Positions 11,449 through 21,494 of a stretch of 64,000 bases of DNA are shown here, in pieces; within the stretch, counting starts at the first letter, position 1; every line of letters starts with the position of its first letter. Below the pieces are notes generated by a model. That model was not told the origin of the DNA and ran no database searches. It saw nothing but the letters and a program-made list of their open reading frames with translations. The position numbers were made by a program, and so were the translations under genes. Source of the stretch: Calamus simplicifolius (lineage: Eukaryota; Streptophyta; Magnoliopsida; Arecales; Arecaceae); assembly GCA_900491605.1 (NCBI GenBank), contig UESW01005034.1, positions 97,857-161,856 of the forward strand. Reading direction: 5' to 3'.

Positions 11449-11460
11449 TGGTATCAGAGC
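11449..11460 (+). promoter_or_regulatory. primer-binding site (initiator-Met tRNA type)
   Basis: TGGTATCAGAGC lies 7 bases after the 5' LTR end. This is the usual plant retrotransposon site complementary to the 3' end of initiator methionine tRNA, where minus-strand DNA synthesis starts. Confidence 0.85.
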
Positions 11461-11626
11461 CTGGTTATGATATTAGGGACATATACATGATGACACCTTA
11501 GGCAAAACACTAGAATGACATTGAGACAGTTATAAATTTAAAGGAATCTCAGATATTATGCTTTGAAAGCCTAACAATTAATGTTTACAGTGATATTAAT
11601 TACAACTAATTTATCAGGAGATAAGA

Positions 11627-12700
11627 ATGGCACGTCCCACTAGAAGTCGACAAAATGATGAGAGGTCTGGAAGCCACCAGAGCTGCTGCCCCTGCCAATT
11701 CAGTCGGGACTGATCAGCAACAACTCCAGACCGAGATACTTCAGGTTCTCTCGGGTATGGCGCAGTTGATGCGGGACTTGCAGCACCAGATTCTACAGGC
11801 CTTGTCCGCTCAGCCTACTCACACTGCTCCACAGACACAGCCTGCCCCTCCTGTTCCACAGACTCAGCCCGACTCNTCTCAATCCTGGGTAGGGGTTGGC
11901 CGCAGCTTTGCAGACTTCAAGAAATTTTCCCCTGCCCCTTTCTCTGGATCCACCAACCCTGTTGATGCTGAGCGGTGGGTGCGAGACATGGAGAAGGCTT
12001 TTATGGCCCATGGTAGTCAGGATATGGAGCGGATCAGATTTGCCACCTACCTTCTCCAGGGAGAAGCCTATGATTGGTGGTTAGTTGAGGAGCAGCGTCA
12101 GAATGGACAGATTATTTCTTGGGGAGAGTTTAGAGAGATATTCTTCGACAAATACTTCCCCAGGAGTGTACAGAGACAGATGGAATCAGAGTATATCAAA
12201 TTGGAGCAAAAGGATCTTTTGTGGCCCAGTATGAAGCTGAATTCACCAGGTTGGCCCGTTTTGCTCCAAATATTGTGACCAATGAAATAGCCAAGGTCAC
12301 TAGATTCACTGAGGGACTGCGACCCAGACTGAGGCAAGCGGTCAATGCATTTGAGCTCCTCACTTACAGTGCTGTAGTGAATAAGGCCTTGGTGATTGAG
12401 AGGGATATGAATGCTGTTCAAAAGGATTGGGAGCTGCGGAAGAAGAGAAAAGGGCCTACTTCTGGCCAATCCTCTGCTCAGGCCAAGAAGAAGGGTGCAC
12501 AGCAGACTCCAGCTGAACCACAGAATAAGGAAACTCGTTGCATTCATTGTGGTAACTCCCACCCTGGAAAGCCTTACCGCAGAGTGATTGGTGCCTGCTT
12601 TGTCTGTGGAAAAACTGATCACAAGATTGCTACATGTCCCTTCGGAAGGATCATCAGCCTTCTTCAAGTCAAGGAATGAGCCAGCAGCAGCAACAGCCAT
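11627..12700 (+). pseudogene. gag of the Tekay-like element, frameshifted
   Basis: The probable start is ATG 11627 (MARPTRSRQ), shifted into the frame that opens at 11655. That frame has a Gln/Pro-rich region, then the capsid segment FADFKKFSPAPFSGS, AERWVRDMEKAF and YLLQGEAYDWW, up to 12278. A second shift moves to the frame 12221-12679, which carries FTRLARFAPNIV and a zinc knuckle, CFVCGKTDHKIATC (CX2CX4HX4C), near its end. An undetermined base (N) sits at 11876. Gag would form the particle and bind RNA. At least two frameshifts break it. Confidence 0.8.
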
Positions 12701-12849
12701 CGAGGACCTAGGGACGGGTCTTCAACCTCACTCAGCAGGATGCTGCCGCATCTAATTCTGTGGTGACAGGTATACCCTTTAATGTTATGAAGTGCAATGC
12801 ATTGACAGTTAATTAACAGTAGGTGTAATCCTTAATGTTAAAACAAATT

Positions 12850-13488
12850 ACACTTATGTCCAGGAATGATTAAAGTAGGTACTGCTTACGCTCAAACTTT
12901 AATTGACCCGGGTGCCACACATTCTTTCATATCTGACATCTATCTTGACAAGAATGCATCATTGACACCTATTCCTCTGGAGCAAGAGCTGCATATTGCG
13001 CTTCCAAATGGAGATGTTATGAAAGTTGGCACAGTATGCAAATCTTGCCCAATTATCTTGAGAATAGAAGGTTGAATGCTGATCTCATTGTCCTCCCACT
13101 GAAGATTTTCGATGTTATCCTTGGAATGGATTGGTTGGCCTCCTGTCATGCTTCAGTTGACTGCTTCAGGAAGACTGTCAACCTCAAAATTCCAAGCCAG
13201 CCTGAATTCAGTTTTATTGGTCAGAAACACCTAGCCTCAGTATTCATATCAGCAATGCAGGCTGGAAAGTATTTGATGAGTGGTGGTCAAGGATTTCTTG
13301 CTGTAGTCAAGGACCTTCAGCAGGAAGAGACCAAGTTGGAGGATATTCCTATAGCTCGAGAATTCCCTGATGTCTTCCCTGAGGATTTGACTAATTTACC
13401 TCCTGATCGGGAAGTCGAGTTCTCTATTGATCTAGGCTCCTGGAACTGGACCTATATCAAAGGCCCCTTACCGTATGGCCCCGGCTGA
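12850..13488 (+). pseudogene. protease and RT linker of the Tekay-like element
   Basis: The frame 12866-13075 has LIDPGATHSFIS, matching the D-(S/T/P)-G-A-T-H-S-F active-site block of chromovirus proteases. A second frame (13036-13488) continues with FDVILGMDWLASCHASVDC and EFPDVFPEDLTNLPPDREVE, the linker into RT. The two frames overlap, showing one shift. A further shift comes at about 13450, just before the RT domain. Confidence 0.78.
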
Positions 13489-14880
13489 GCTAAAAGAACT
13501 GAAGGGTCAACTGCAAGAGCTCCTAGATCAAGGATTTATTAGACCCAGTGCTTCTCCTTGGGGTGCTCCAGTTCTATTTGTTAAGAAGAAGGATGGCAGT
13601 CTTCGACTCTGCATTGATTATCGGGGAATCAATAAGGTAACAGTGTGAAATAAGTATCCTCTGCCAAGGATTGACGACTTGTTTGATCAACTTCAAGGAG
13701 CCCGGATATTCTCAAAGATTGATCTTAGGTCCGGGTACCATCAGCTCAAAGTCAAAGAAGGGGATGTGCCAAAGACAGCATTCAGAACCAGATATGGCCA
13801 CTATGAGTTCTTGGTGATGCCGTTTGGGTTAACTAATGCCCCAGCAGCATTCATGGACTTAATGAACAGAATTTTTAAGCCATATCTGGATCAGTTTGTG
13901 GTGGTTTTCATTGATGATATTTGATATATTCCAAGAGCCATAAGGAGCATGAGGACCACTGAGGATCGTGCTACAGATTCTTCGAGAGAAGAAGCTTTAT
14001 GCCAAGCTGCAGAAGTGTGAGTTTTGGTTGGATCAAGTATCTTTCTTGGGTCATATAATCTCTAAAGATGGTGTATCCAAAAAGATTGAAGCTGCTGGAG
14101 CAGTGGCAAAGTCAGAAGCTTCTTGGGATTAGCTAGGTATTACCAAAAATTTTGGAGAATTTTTCTCGCATTGCTCTACCCCTAACTCGCTTAACCCAAA
14201 AGCGAGTGAAGTTTGACTGGACAGTGGAGTGTGAGAAAAGTTTCCAGGAGTTAAAGCAAGCGCCTGGTGTCAGCTCCCATTCTTGTTCTTCCAACGGGAT
14301 CTGAAGGTTTTACTATATATACTGATGCCTCTCGGAAAGGATTGGGATGTGTTTTGATGCAGAATGAAAGAGTGATAGCTTATGCCTCCAACAACTGAAA
14401 CCTTATGAGCAGAATTATCCTACTCATGATCTGGAATTGGCTGCTGTGGTTTTTGCTCTGAAGATTTGGCGGCATTATCTATATGGAGTTTTGTGTGATG
14501 TGTATACAGATCATAAGAGTTTAAAATACATCTTCACATAGAAGGAGCTAAATTTAAGGCAGAGGAGGTGGTTGGAACTATTGAAGGATTATGACCTAAA
14601 TCTACAGTATCATCCTGGGAAGGCCAATGTAGTAGCTGATGCCTTGAGCAGAAAATCCTCTTCTGAGTTAGCTGCTATGATTACTTCCCAGCCGCACGTA
14701 TTGAGAGATCTGGAGAAGTGGGAGGTTGGTCTGAGAGTACAGCAGTCTGATGGGCTTGTTGCAGCACTTGTACTCCAGCCGACCTTAGTTGATAGAATCA
14801 AGTCCTTCCAGATGGAAGATCCAGATCTACAAAGGATTAAAGAAGTGGTACAGTCAGGAGTTCAAATGAATTTTATATAA
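13480..14880 (+). pseudogene. reverse transcriptase and RNase H of the Tekay-like element
   Basis: RT begins in one frame at about 13480 (MAPAELKELKGQL) with LFVKKKDGSLRLCIDYRGIN, meets a stop at 13646, and resumes with KIDLRSGYHQLKV, FLVMPFGLTNAPAAFM and VVVFIDDI. The catalytic DD pair is present and is followed at once by a stop (13922-13924). Downstream, YAKLQKCEFWL and VSFLGHIIS are RT thumb segments. RNase H pieces include TDASRKGLG (about 14320), LELAAVVFALKIWRHYLYG and VYTDHKSLKYIF, then a stop and QRRWLELLKDYDL. Multiple stops make it inactive. Confidence 0.82.
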
Positions 14881-15838
14881 TGGAAGATGGATCCCTGAAA
14901 TTTGAAGGGAGACTTTGTGTGCCAAACAGTGAGGAGCTAAAGGCTGAAATTTTGAAAGAGGCTCACTACTCTCCCTATACTGTGCATCCAGGTGGCACTA
15001 AGATGTATAGAGACTTAAAGAAAAATTTTTGGTGGAAAGGCATGAAGAGGGAGATTGCTCAGTATGTGGCCAAGTGCTTGGTGTGTCAGCGAGTGAAAGC
15101 CGAGCATCAAAGGCCTGCGGGACCTCTTCAGTCTCTGATGATTCCATAGTGGAAATGGGAAAAGATTACAATGGACTTTGTGACTGGTCTGCCCAAAACT
15201 CCTAAGAGCAACGATGCAGTTTGGGTCATTGTGGACAGACTAACAAAATCAGCTCATTTCCTACCTTTCAGAGTTGGGGTCTCTAGTGAAAGATTGGCTA
15301 ATTTGTATATTGACCAGATCGTGAGACTCCATAGTGTTCCGGTATCTATTGTATCAGATAGAGATATACCAGGTTTGTGTCCCAGTTCTGGAAGAGTCTT
15401 CATAAGGCCATGGGAACCAAACTAAACTTTAGTACTGCCTATCATCCCCAGTCAGATGGACAATCAGAGAGGACCATACAGATTCTGGAGGACATGTTGC
15501 GAGCCTGCGTGATGGACTTGGGTGGAGCTTGGGATAACCACTTACCTTTGGTGGAGTTTGCATATAATAATAGTTACCAAGCCAGCATCCAGATGGCTCC
15601 ATTTGAAGCTCTGTATGGTAGGAGGTGCAGATCTCCTATATGTTGGGATGACGTGGGGGAAAGGAAATTGCTAGGCCCTGAGCTGATTCAGCAAACAGTA
15701 GATAAGTTGCAATTGATTAGGGAGCGTCTTCGTACAGCGCAGAGCAGGCAAAAGAGCTATGCTGATGTCAGAAGAAGGGAATTGAAATTTCAGATTGGGG
15801 ATCATGTCTTCTTAAGGTATCACCAACCAAAGATGTGA
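14880..15838 (+). pseudogene. integrase of the Tekay-like element
   Basis: The zinc-binding part has HPGGTKMYRDLKKNFWW and CLVCQRVKAEHQ (HHCC). The core has MDFVTGLP (first Asp), IVSDRD (second Asp) and SDGQSERTIQILEDMLRA (Glu), followed by APFEALYGRRCRSPICW. The DDE residues are all visible, but a stop lies at 15148 and a frameshift at about 15375-15400 between the second Asp and the Glu. Integrase would insert the cDNA into the host chromosome. Confidence 0.85.
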
Positions 15839-16215
15839 TGAGATTTGGGATTAAAGGAAAGACGAGTCCACGTTATATTGGGCCTTTTGAGATCTTGAGC
15901 AGAGTCGGAGAGGTTGCTTACAGCCTGGCACTGCCTCCGATTCTATCTGGGGTACACAATGTTTTTCATGTATCTATGTTGAGGAAGTATATCTCTGACC
16001 CCAGCCATGTCATAGCGTATGATCCTATACAGTTAAGAAAAGATTTATCATATGAGGAGCATCCTGTGCGTATTGTGGACCGCAAGGATCAGGTTCTGAG
16101 ACGGCGTACCATTCCCTATGTCAAGGTGCAATGGAGTAATCATTCTGAGAGGGAGGCTACTTGGGAACTGGAGGAAGAAATGAAAGAAAAGTATCCACAA
16201 CTATTTATATCTTAA
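15835..16215 (+). pseudogene. C-terminal integrase tail with chromodomain-like end
   Basis: After an out-of-frame junction at 15835 the frame reads KGKTSPRYIGPFEILSRVG, NVFHVSMLRKYISDP and, at the end, IPYVKVQWSNHSEREATWE before the stop at 16215. The V-x-W-x(5)-E-A-T-W-E segment is the chromodomain-like terminus of plant chromoviruses, thought to steer integration to heterochromatin. Confidence 0.8.
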
Positions 16216-16329
16216 AATAGTTAATGATTGAAAACTGTTAGCTTTAGTTGATTGTTAGTCCTTGGGACAAAAATTGGACTTTTAATTTTCTCTAATGAAA
16301 GTTATCAATTTCGAGGCCGAAATTTTTAT

Positions 16330-16342
16330 AAGGAGGGGAGAA
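16330..16342 (+). promoter_or_regulatory. polypurine tract of the Tekay-like element
   Basis: AAGGAGGGGAGAA lies directly before the 3' LTR (starts 16343). This is the standard plus-strand DNA primer for gypsy elements. Confidence 0.8.
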
Positions 16343-18157
16343 TGTAATCCCCTGGATTGCTCAACTGCTCATGAGAGTTATCACGAGATCAGGAAGATAG
16401 ACTCTAGATATTTAAATTCCAAGTATATCTAACTAACAGAGTCCCTTGATTTGAGGACTCTGCACCGCCTTTAAAAGATCACCGAAACCTCCTTCCCATC
16501 ATACGTGAACGCCTCCTCATCATCTTCTCGTGCGGACGTTTCTTCCCCATCATCCCTGTGCGCGCGCCGGCTCCCGGTGAGTCTTTTGTCCATGTAAGGG
16601 TGAGAGAGAGAAAGTTAAAAAAAAAAATAATAAGGAGAGACAGGGTGGAACCGGGTTGAAGAACCCAGTCCCTTCCTTGTGTCGACATAGGTTCAGGCCC
16701 GGCGGCGTGCCCGCCGCCTCGCCGGGCCTAAGCCCCGGCCGAAAACCCCACCGGCACCGGGGACGGCATCCGGTGGGGTGCCGGAAGAGAGAGAGAGAGA
16801 GAGAAGAGCAGGGACGGGAGAGAAAGAAGCTTCTGGGAAGATAATTTGGCCAGCGGTCCGATTCTTGGTTCGGGCCCGGCGGCGTGCTTGCCCCTTCGCC
16901 GGGCCTGAGCCTTGGTCGGTGATCTCCACCAGCACCGGGCGTGCGTCCGATGGAGGTCCGGCCGGCCATGGTGGCCGGCCGTGCCGCCGGCACGTCTCTT
17001 GGCCGCGGCGAGTCGTGAGGGAGAAAGGGGGGAGAAGGAGAGAAATTAGGGGAGAGAGAGAGGGGAGGCCGGCTGGGCTGCTTCAATTTAGGCTTTTTGG
17101 GCTGGTTCAAGAGCCCTATTTGAGCAGCATTTTGGGCCCTGTATCGGGCCGAGAATGGCAAAGTAAATATATGGCCCGAATCAGGATTGATTCTAGTTTC
17201 TGGGGATAATTTTGTTTCCCTATTTGGGTGTATATATTAAGAGATATTCGAGGTCAAAGTTGAGCCCGTGAAGTAGTTTGGGTAGAGTTTAAGAATTATT
17301 TTATAATTCAGATTTTAGAAATTTAATAATGAAAAATGATACTGTAGGTTCCCATGTGTCCAATTAGCTGAGTTATCAATTGGAATTTGCGTACTGAGGT
17401 AAGTAAGTCAAGTATTATAATTTTATAAATTATTTAATTTGTAAACTGTGAACTTACAATTAAATATAATTATGTTAATTTTATAAAATCATGTTGTTAC
17501 TATGATAATATGTAATTATGATAATGACAGTAAAACTTTATGTGTTGCCGTGGTTCTCACATGACAGATTATCATATGACAGATTCATATGATTATCATA
17601 TGACAGATTATCACCTGATAGATGACAGAATACTGGTACCAGGACCCTTCCTCTTAGGGGATATTTAAGAGTGATATACAAGATATGTGTTGTAAGGCTG
17701 TGGGACACATAAAAAAAATAATGACATTATAAACAATGTTTTGTTTACATCGCATATATTCTAGTAATTATTATTGAATTAAGTTTCAAATTAATTGATC
17801 TGATGACATGAACCTGTTGATAGCATGATAAATGAAATTTTGAAATTAGATTAGGCTTACTTATTGAGTGTGAGCTCATAGAATTTTCACAATGTTTTTT
17901 AGAGCCTCAGGAATGAAGAAGGATAATTGGGATAGAAGGAGCTTCTATTAAATGGACTTAGTTTCATTATATTGATTTAGTTCAGATTTACTTGTGTGTA
18001 GGGCAGGTAGCCCAAGACTGATAATTATGGTTTGTAATAAATCATGGATGTGAATTTTGCTTTATATTGATTTATGTGATGAAGTTCGAGATGCCTTGCA
18101 TGCCTGGCATGCGGCGGGTTATCACCCTAGCTCAATTTTTCGGATTGGGGCGTGACA
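16343..18157 (+). repeat. 3' LTR of the Tekay-like element
   Basis: Matches 9529-11441 with scattered substitutions and several indels, the largest in the GC-rich part. It ends GGGGCGTGACA at 18157. The next base, 18158, is also the first base of homology with the duplicated segment at 54119. Confidence 0.88.
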
Positions 18158-18213
18158 GAAGGGAATGAAGTATAGTGTAAATTTGTAAATGGATTTTTTT
18201 TCTTTTTTTTTTT

Positions 18214-19476
18214 CACTACAAGAAAGTTGAGCTGTTGGGACGAACTTATTGCGGCGATATATTTTCATCGCTATATCTTTCTTTATAATGGCGAAATCAA
18301 AATTAAAGTCAACGTAATAACTATTTGTTACGACCAAAATACGTTTCATCGTTAAAAATCGATTTATAACAACGAAATAAATTTTCGTTGTTATAATTAA
18401 AGATTTAAAAAAAATTATTTTTTTTTAATATTACGATGAAACTTATTTTCACCGTAATAATTAGATTTATTACGGTAAAATATAAATTTCATCGTAATAG
18501 GTTTAGATTTTATTTTTATTTTTATTTTTTTATGCTATTACAGTGAAAAACAATTTTTTCTGTAATAGGTTAAGATTTTATTTTTTTTATTTATTCTTCA
18601 TGCTATTATGGCGAAACAATTTTTTATTGTAATAATTAGATTTATTATGGCGAAATATAAATGTTACCGTAATAGGTTTAGATTTTATTTTTATTTTTAT
18701 TTTTTTTGCACTATTACGATAAAAAATAATTTTCATCGTAATAGCACGAAGATTATATATTTTTTATTTTTTCTTCGTGCTATTACTGAAAAAATTAGAT
18801 TTATTACGACAAATATATATGTCGCCATAATAGGTTTAGATTTTATTTTTATTTTATTTTATTTTTGCACTATTACGGTGAAAAATAATTTTTTCCATAA
18901 TACGTAGTTTATTATGGTGAAAATTATGGTTCACCATAATAGGGTTAGATTATATATATTTTTTATTTTTTGTTCTATTACAGTGAAAAATAATTTTTGC
19001 CATAATAAGTAGATTTATAATGGTGAGATTTAAATATCGTCGTAATAGGTTAAGATTTTTTTTATTTTTTCTTCGTTCTATTATAGTGAAACAATATTTT
19101 GGCTATAATAATTAGATTTATTATGGTAAAAATTATTTTTCACCATAATAGTGTAAGATTTTGCCGTAATAATAATTAGATTACAAGTTACTACGAAAAC
19201 TTAATTTTACCGTAATAGATAGTTATTACGGAGAAATTAAGTCACCGTAATAGTTTCTATTAAAAATATTTTAAAAAAAATTATAATGATAATATATTTT
19301 TATCATAATATATCATTTATTACAGTGAAATTAATTACATCGTAATAAGTTATTATGACAATAACTTATTATAATAATTTTGAAACATATTACGATGAAT
19401 TAACATAATATTATGATGACTTTTTTATTTATTACTATAAATTAATTCATCATAATAAGCGATTTTTATTATAGTG
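18214..19476. mobile_element. non-autonomous CACTA (En/Spm-like) element with palindromic repeat array
   Basis: It starts CACTACAAGAAA, the classic CACTA terminus, and ends TTTATTATAGTG, whose complement is CACTATAATAAA. The interior has no coding capacity. It consists of many short complementary blocks of the type ATTACGGTGAAA / TTTCACCGTAAT separated by T-rich spacers such as GGTTTAGATTTTATTTTTA. The element is absent from copy B, where the T-rich tract and GGCCACTTGATG are adjacent. A clean 3 bp TSD is not visible (TTT versus AAT), perhaps because the flank is a T-run. Confidence 0.8.
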
Positions 19477-19530
19477 AATTTTCAGCCACTTGATGTCAAA
19501 TAGCATCAACTCGTAACCTTTCCCTTACAA

Positions 19531-19544
19531 AGCAACAGCCCACG
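19531..19544 (+). repeat. TSD of LINE-1, left copy
   Basis: AGCAACAGCCCACG is repeated exactly at 25664-25677, directly after the poly(A) tail. This is typical of target-primed LINE insertion. Confidence 0.95.
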
Positions 19545-19548
19545 AGCT

Positions 19549-19625
19549 TGCTTTAAAAGTTGTGAGCTGTGCGACTGGTGAGTGCTTTAAAATTCGTGAG
19601 CTATGCGACTGGTGAGTGCTTTCCT
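19549..19625 (+). promoter_or_regulatory. tandem ~34 bp monomers at LINE-1 5' end
   Basis: Two units of the form TGCTTTAAAA-TTCGTGAGCT-TGCGACTGGTGAG follow each other from the first bases of the element, with the start of a third (TGCTTTCC). LINE-2 has a related pair near its 5' end. Repeated monomers at a LINE 5' end recall the promoter monomers of some animal L1s; a promoter role here is inference. Confidence 0.55.
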
Positions 19626-19708
19626 GTGGTGCTTTGCGATTCGTGCTCGGAGTCATCGTCCCTGATCTCCACCGGCTACTGCTGCTGGTTTTCTTGTTTC
19701 CTCGCTGA

Positions 19709-21494
19709 TTGATAGCATCTCCGTCCGTCAAGCCTCCGGTAGTGGCTGCTTCTCCGAAGACAGCCGGCGCTCCGTGGAATCATGCCCAATCGAGTCGCTT
19801 CGAATGGGTTTCACCATCGCCATCTCCGGTTGTGGTCGCCGAGCTGGAGCGTCTCTTCCCGGAGATCATCCAAGTTTCCTTGCGGCCGCTGGAGGAGGAG
19901 ATCGGTCGATGGAAGAATCTGGCCGTGATTGCTCGCAGTCTTGGCAACTGGGTTCCTCCGGAAGCTCTGGTTCGCGAATTCCTCCGTGCCGGTGTCTCGG
20001 GGGAAATTGAAGCCGTCCCTCTGCCGCATCGCCATTATCTTTTCCGGTTTGATGACATTCGTGCTACGGAGCTCATCCTCGGGCGTCCATGGACAGTTAA
20101 TGGCCAAGCTTTCGCTGTTTCTGAGTGGATTCCGGATTTCATTCCTTCTGAGAGCACACTACTTCAAGCTCTGCTTTGGGTCCGATTGCCACTGCTCCCC
20201 ATCGAATTCTGGACTGATGATGCTCTTGCCTCAATCCTATCTGCTGCGGGGAAATTCCTATACTTGGATGCTTTGACCAAGGATCGCAAGCGGGGCGGTT
20301 TTGCTCGTGCTTGTATCTCAGTCGACCTGGGTAAGCCTCTGCGCCCAGGTGCTCGGATTCTTGGTTCTGGCATTCCATTTTGGCAACAATTTTTCTTTCG
20401 AGAATATAGATGGAATCTGTGCCTTCTGTGGATCCTTGCATCTCTCTGGGTCCTGTGAAGCTTCGCCTGATCCCTCATCTTCATCCTTGAAGCCTCGGTT
20501 CGGCCCTTGGATGACTTCGGTGAGACGAAGGAAGACCACTGTGCTGCAGCAACCGGTGTCTCAGAGATCCTCTGCTCTGGGTACGTCTTCCTCCCCCACC
20601 TCCGCCTTATCGAATGAATGGAAAACACCTAAGAAATTTGCACGAAGGAACATTAGGAATGGTTTGCATGTTGTGCCTGGCGTTGCTGTGGATCCTTCAT
20701 CCATTTCTCCTGCTCCTTCTCCTCTACTTGGAATGAAACAGAGCCGGATCCCCCCTCCTGTGCCATCGGCTGTGGGAGAGACTTCTATTGATGAGGACGG
20801 TAGGGTTGATAACCCAGTGAGTCGTCTTCTTTCACAGCCTCCTCCTATTCACTCTGAAGATCCTGCGTGCCGGTCAATCCCCAGCGTGCCGGTTCGAGTC
20901 AATGGAACAGTAGAAAAAGGAACAGTAATGAATTGTAACTCTGAATGTTTAATCTCTGTCCCAGTGCTCTCAGGGAATTCTGAAGTCTTAAGCTTCAGTC
21001 CTTTTAAGTTGGGGGGCCAGACTCAATCGACTGAAGGTTGCCTTTCTGGGCTGTCGAAACGGGCTCGGCCTGTTGAGCCTGTGTCGCAGCGGGTTTTGTC
21101 CAAGGTATCCAAAGGAAAAGGAAAAGCTAACCTCAAGGTTAAGGACATTGGAAATGGATCCTTTGCTTTCTCGGCTTCGCTTGACTCCCCTAGGGGTAAG
21201 TCTTGTCCGATGGGGTCGAGGAAACAAAAGTCACGTCGTAAAGATAACCTGGCCCTTCAGTCTGTGGAAGTGTCAGTCCACCGTCTCTCTCGACTGTCAC
21301 TGACCATGACGAAGCTGTGGCCATTCTTACGGCAGCCATCCAGAAGGATCGTCCTCTTGAGATCATGGATTCGTCCAGGGTGGATGACTGTGCTGGCCAC
21401 GGACCTGAGGGTCCCATGCTGCTTAATGATCTCCTTGGCGAGAAGGTTATGGGGGACACGGTTAGGGGTCCCTCTTCCTCAATTTCTTAAATGA
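19709..21494 (+). pseudogene. LINE-1 ORF1 (DUF4283-type nucleic-acid-binding protein), one frameshift
   Basis: The first frame (19709-20458) has the conserved plant LINE ORF1 core: IGRWKNLAVIARSLGNWVPP, FRFDDIRATELILGRPW, SEWIPDFIPSES and LLWVRLPLLPIEFW. This is a DUF4283-like domain at about residues 55-200. At about 20395-20405 the frame slips, and the second frame (20301-21494) supplies ENIDGICAFCGSLHLSGSC, a CX2CX3HX4C zinc knuckle, then a long Ser/Pro/Lys-rich tail. ORF1 protein coats the LINE RNA. The upstream frame is open from ATG 19709. The slip lies in a T-rich run, and a single indel is the simplest explanation. Confidence 0.82.

Larger units (their letters stand above)
9529..18157 (+). 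mobile_element. Ty3/gypsy chromovirus, Tekay/Del-like, plus strand, degenerate
   Basis: LTRs at 9529-11441 and 16343-18157 both open TGTAATCCCCTGGAT and close GGGGCGTGACA. A primer-binding site lies at 11449-11460 and a polypurine tract at 16330-16342. Gag, protease, RT, RNase H, integrase and a C-terminal chromodomain-like region follow in order. Gag style and the tail after integrase point to Tekay/Del. The flanking five bases differ (ACTCC left, GAAGG right), so no TSD is present. Multiple stops and frameshifts make it defective. Confidence 0.92.

Noticed and set aside
12098..12700. Minus-strand frame of 200 codons over Tekay gag
   Set aside because: Shadow of the plus-strand gag frames; no recognisable protein features.
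16550..17209. Frames of 143-203 codons on both strands
   Set aside because: Same cause as in the 5' LTR: stop-poor GC-rich LTR sequence, not conserved as protein between the two LTRs.
18214..19476. Repeats with spacers suggesting a CRISPR-like or satellite array
   Set aside because: Blocks are in both orientations with T-rich irregular spacers and CACTA ends; this is a plant nuclear DNA transposon.
20139..20628. Antisense frames of 100-154 codons across LINE-1 ORF1
   Set aside because: Shadow frames of the real plus-strand ORF1, which has recognisable domain motifs.
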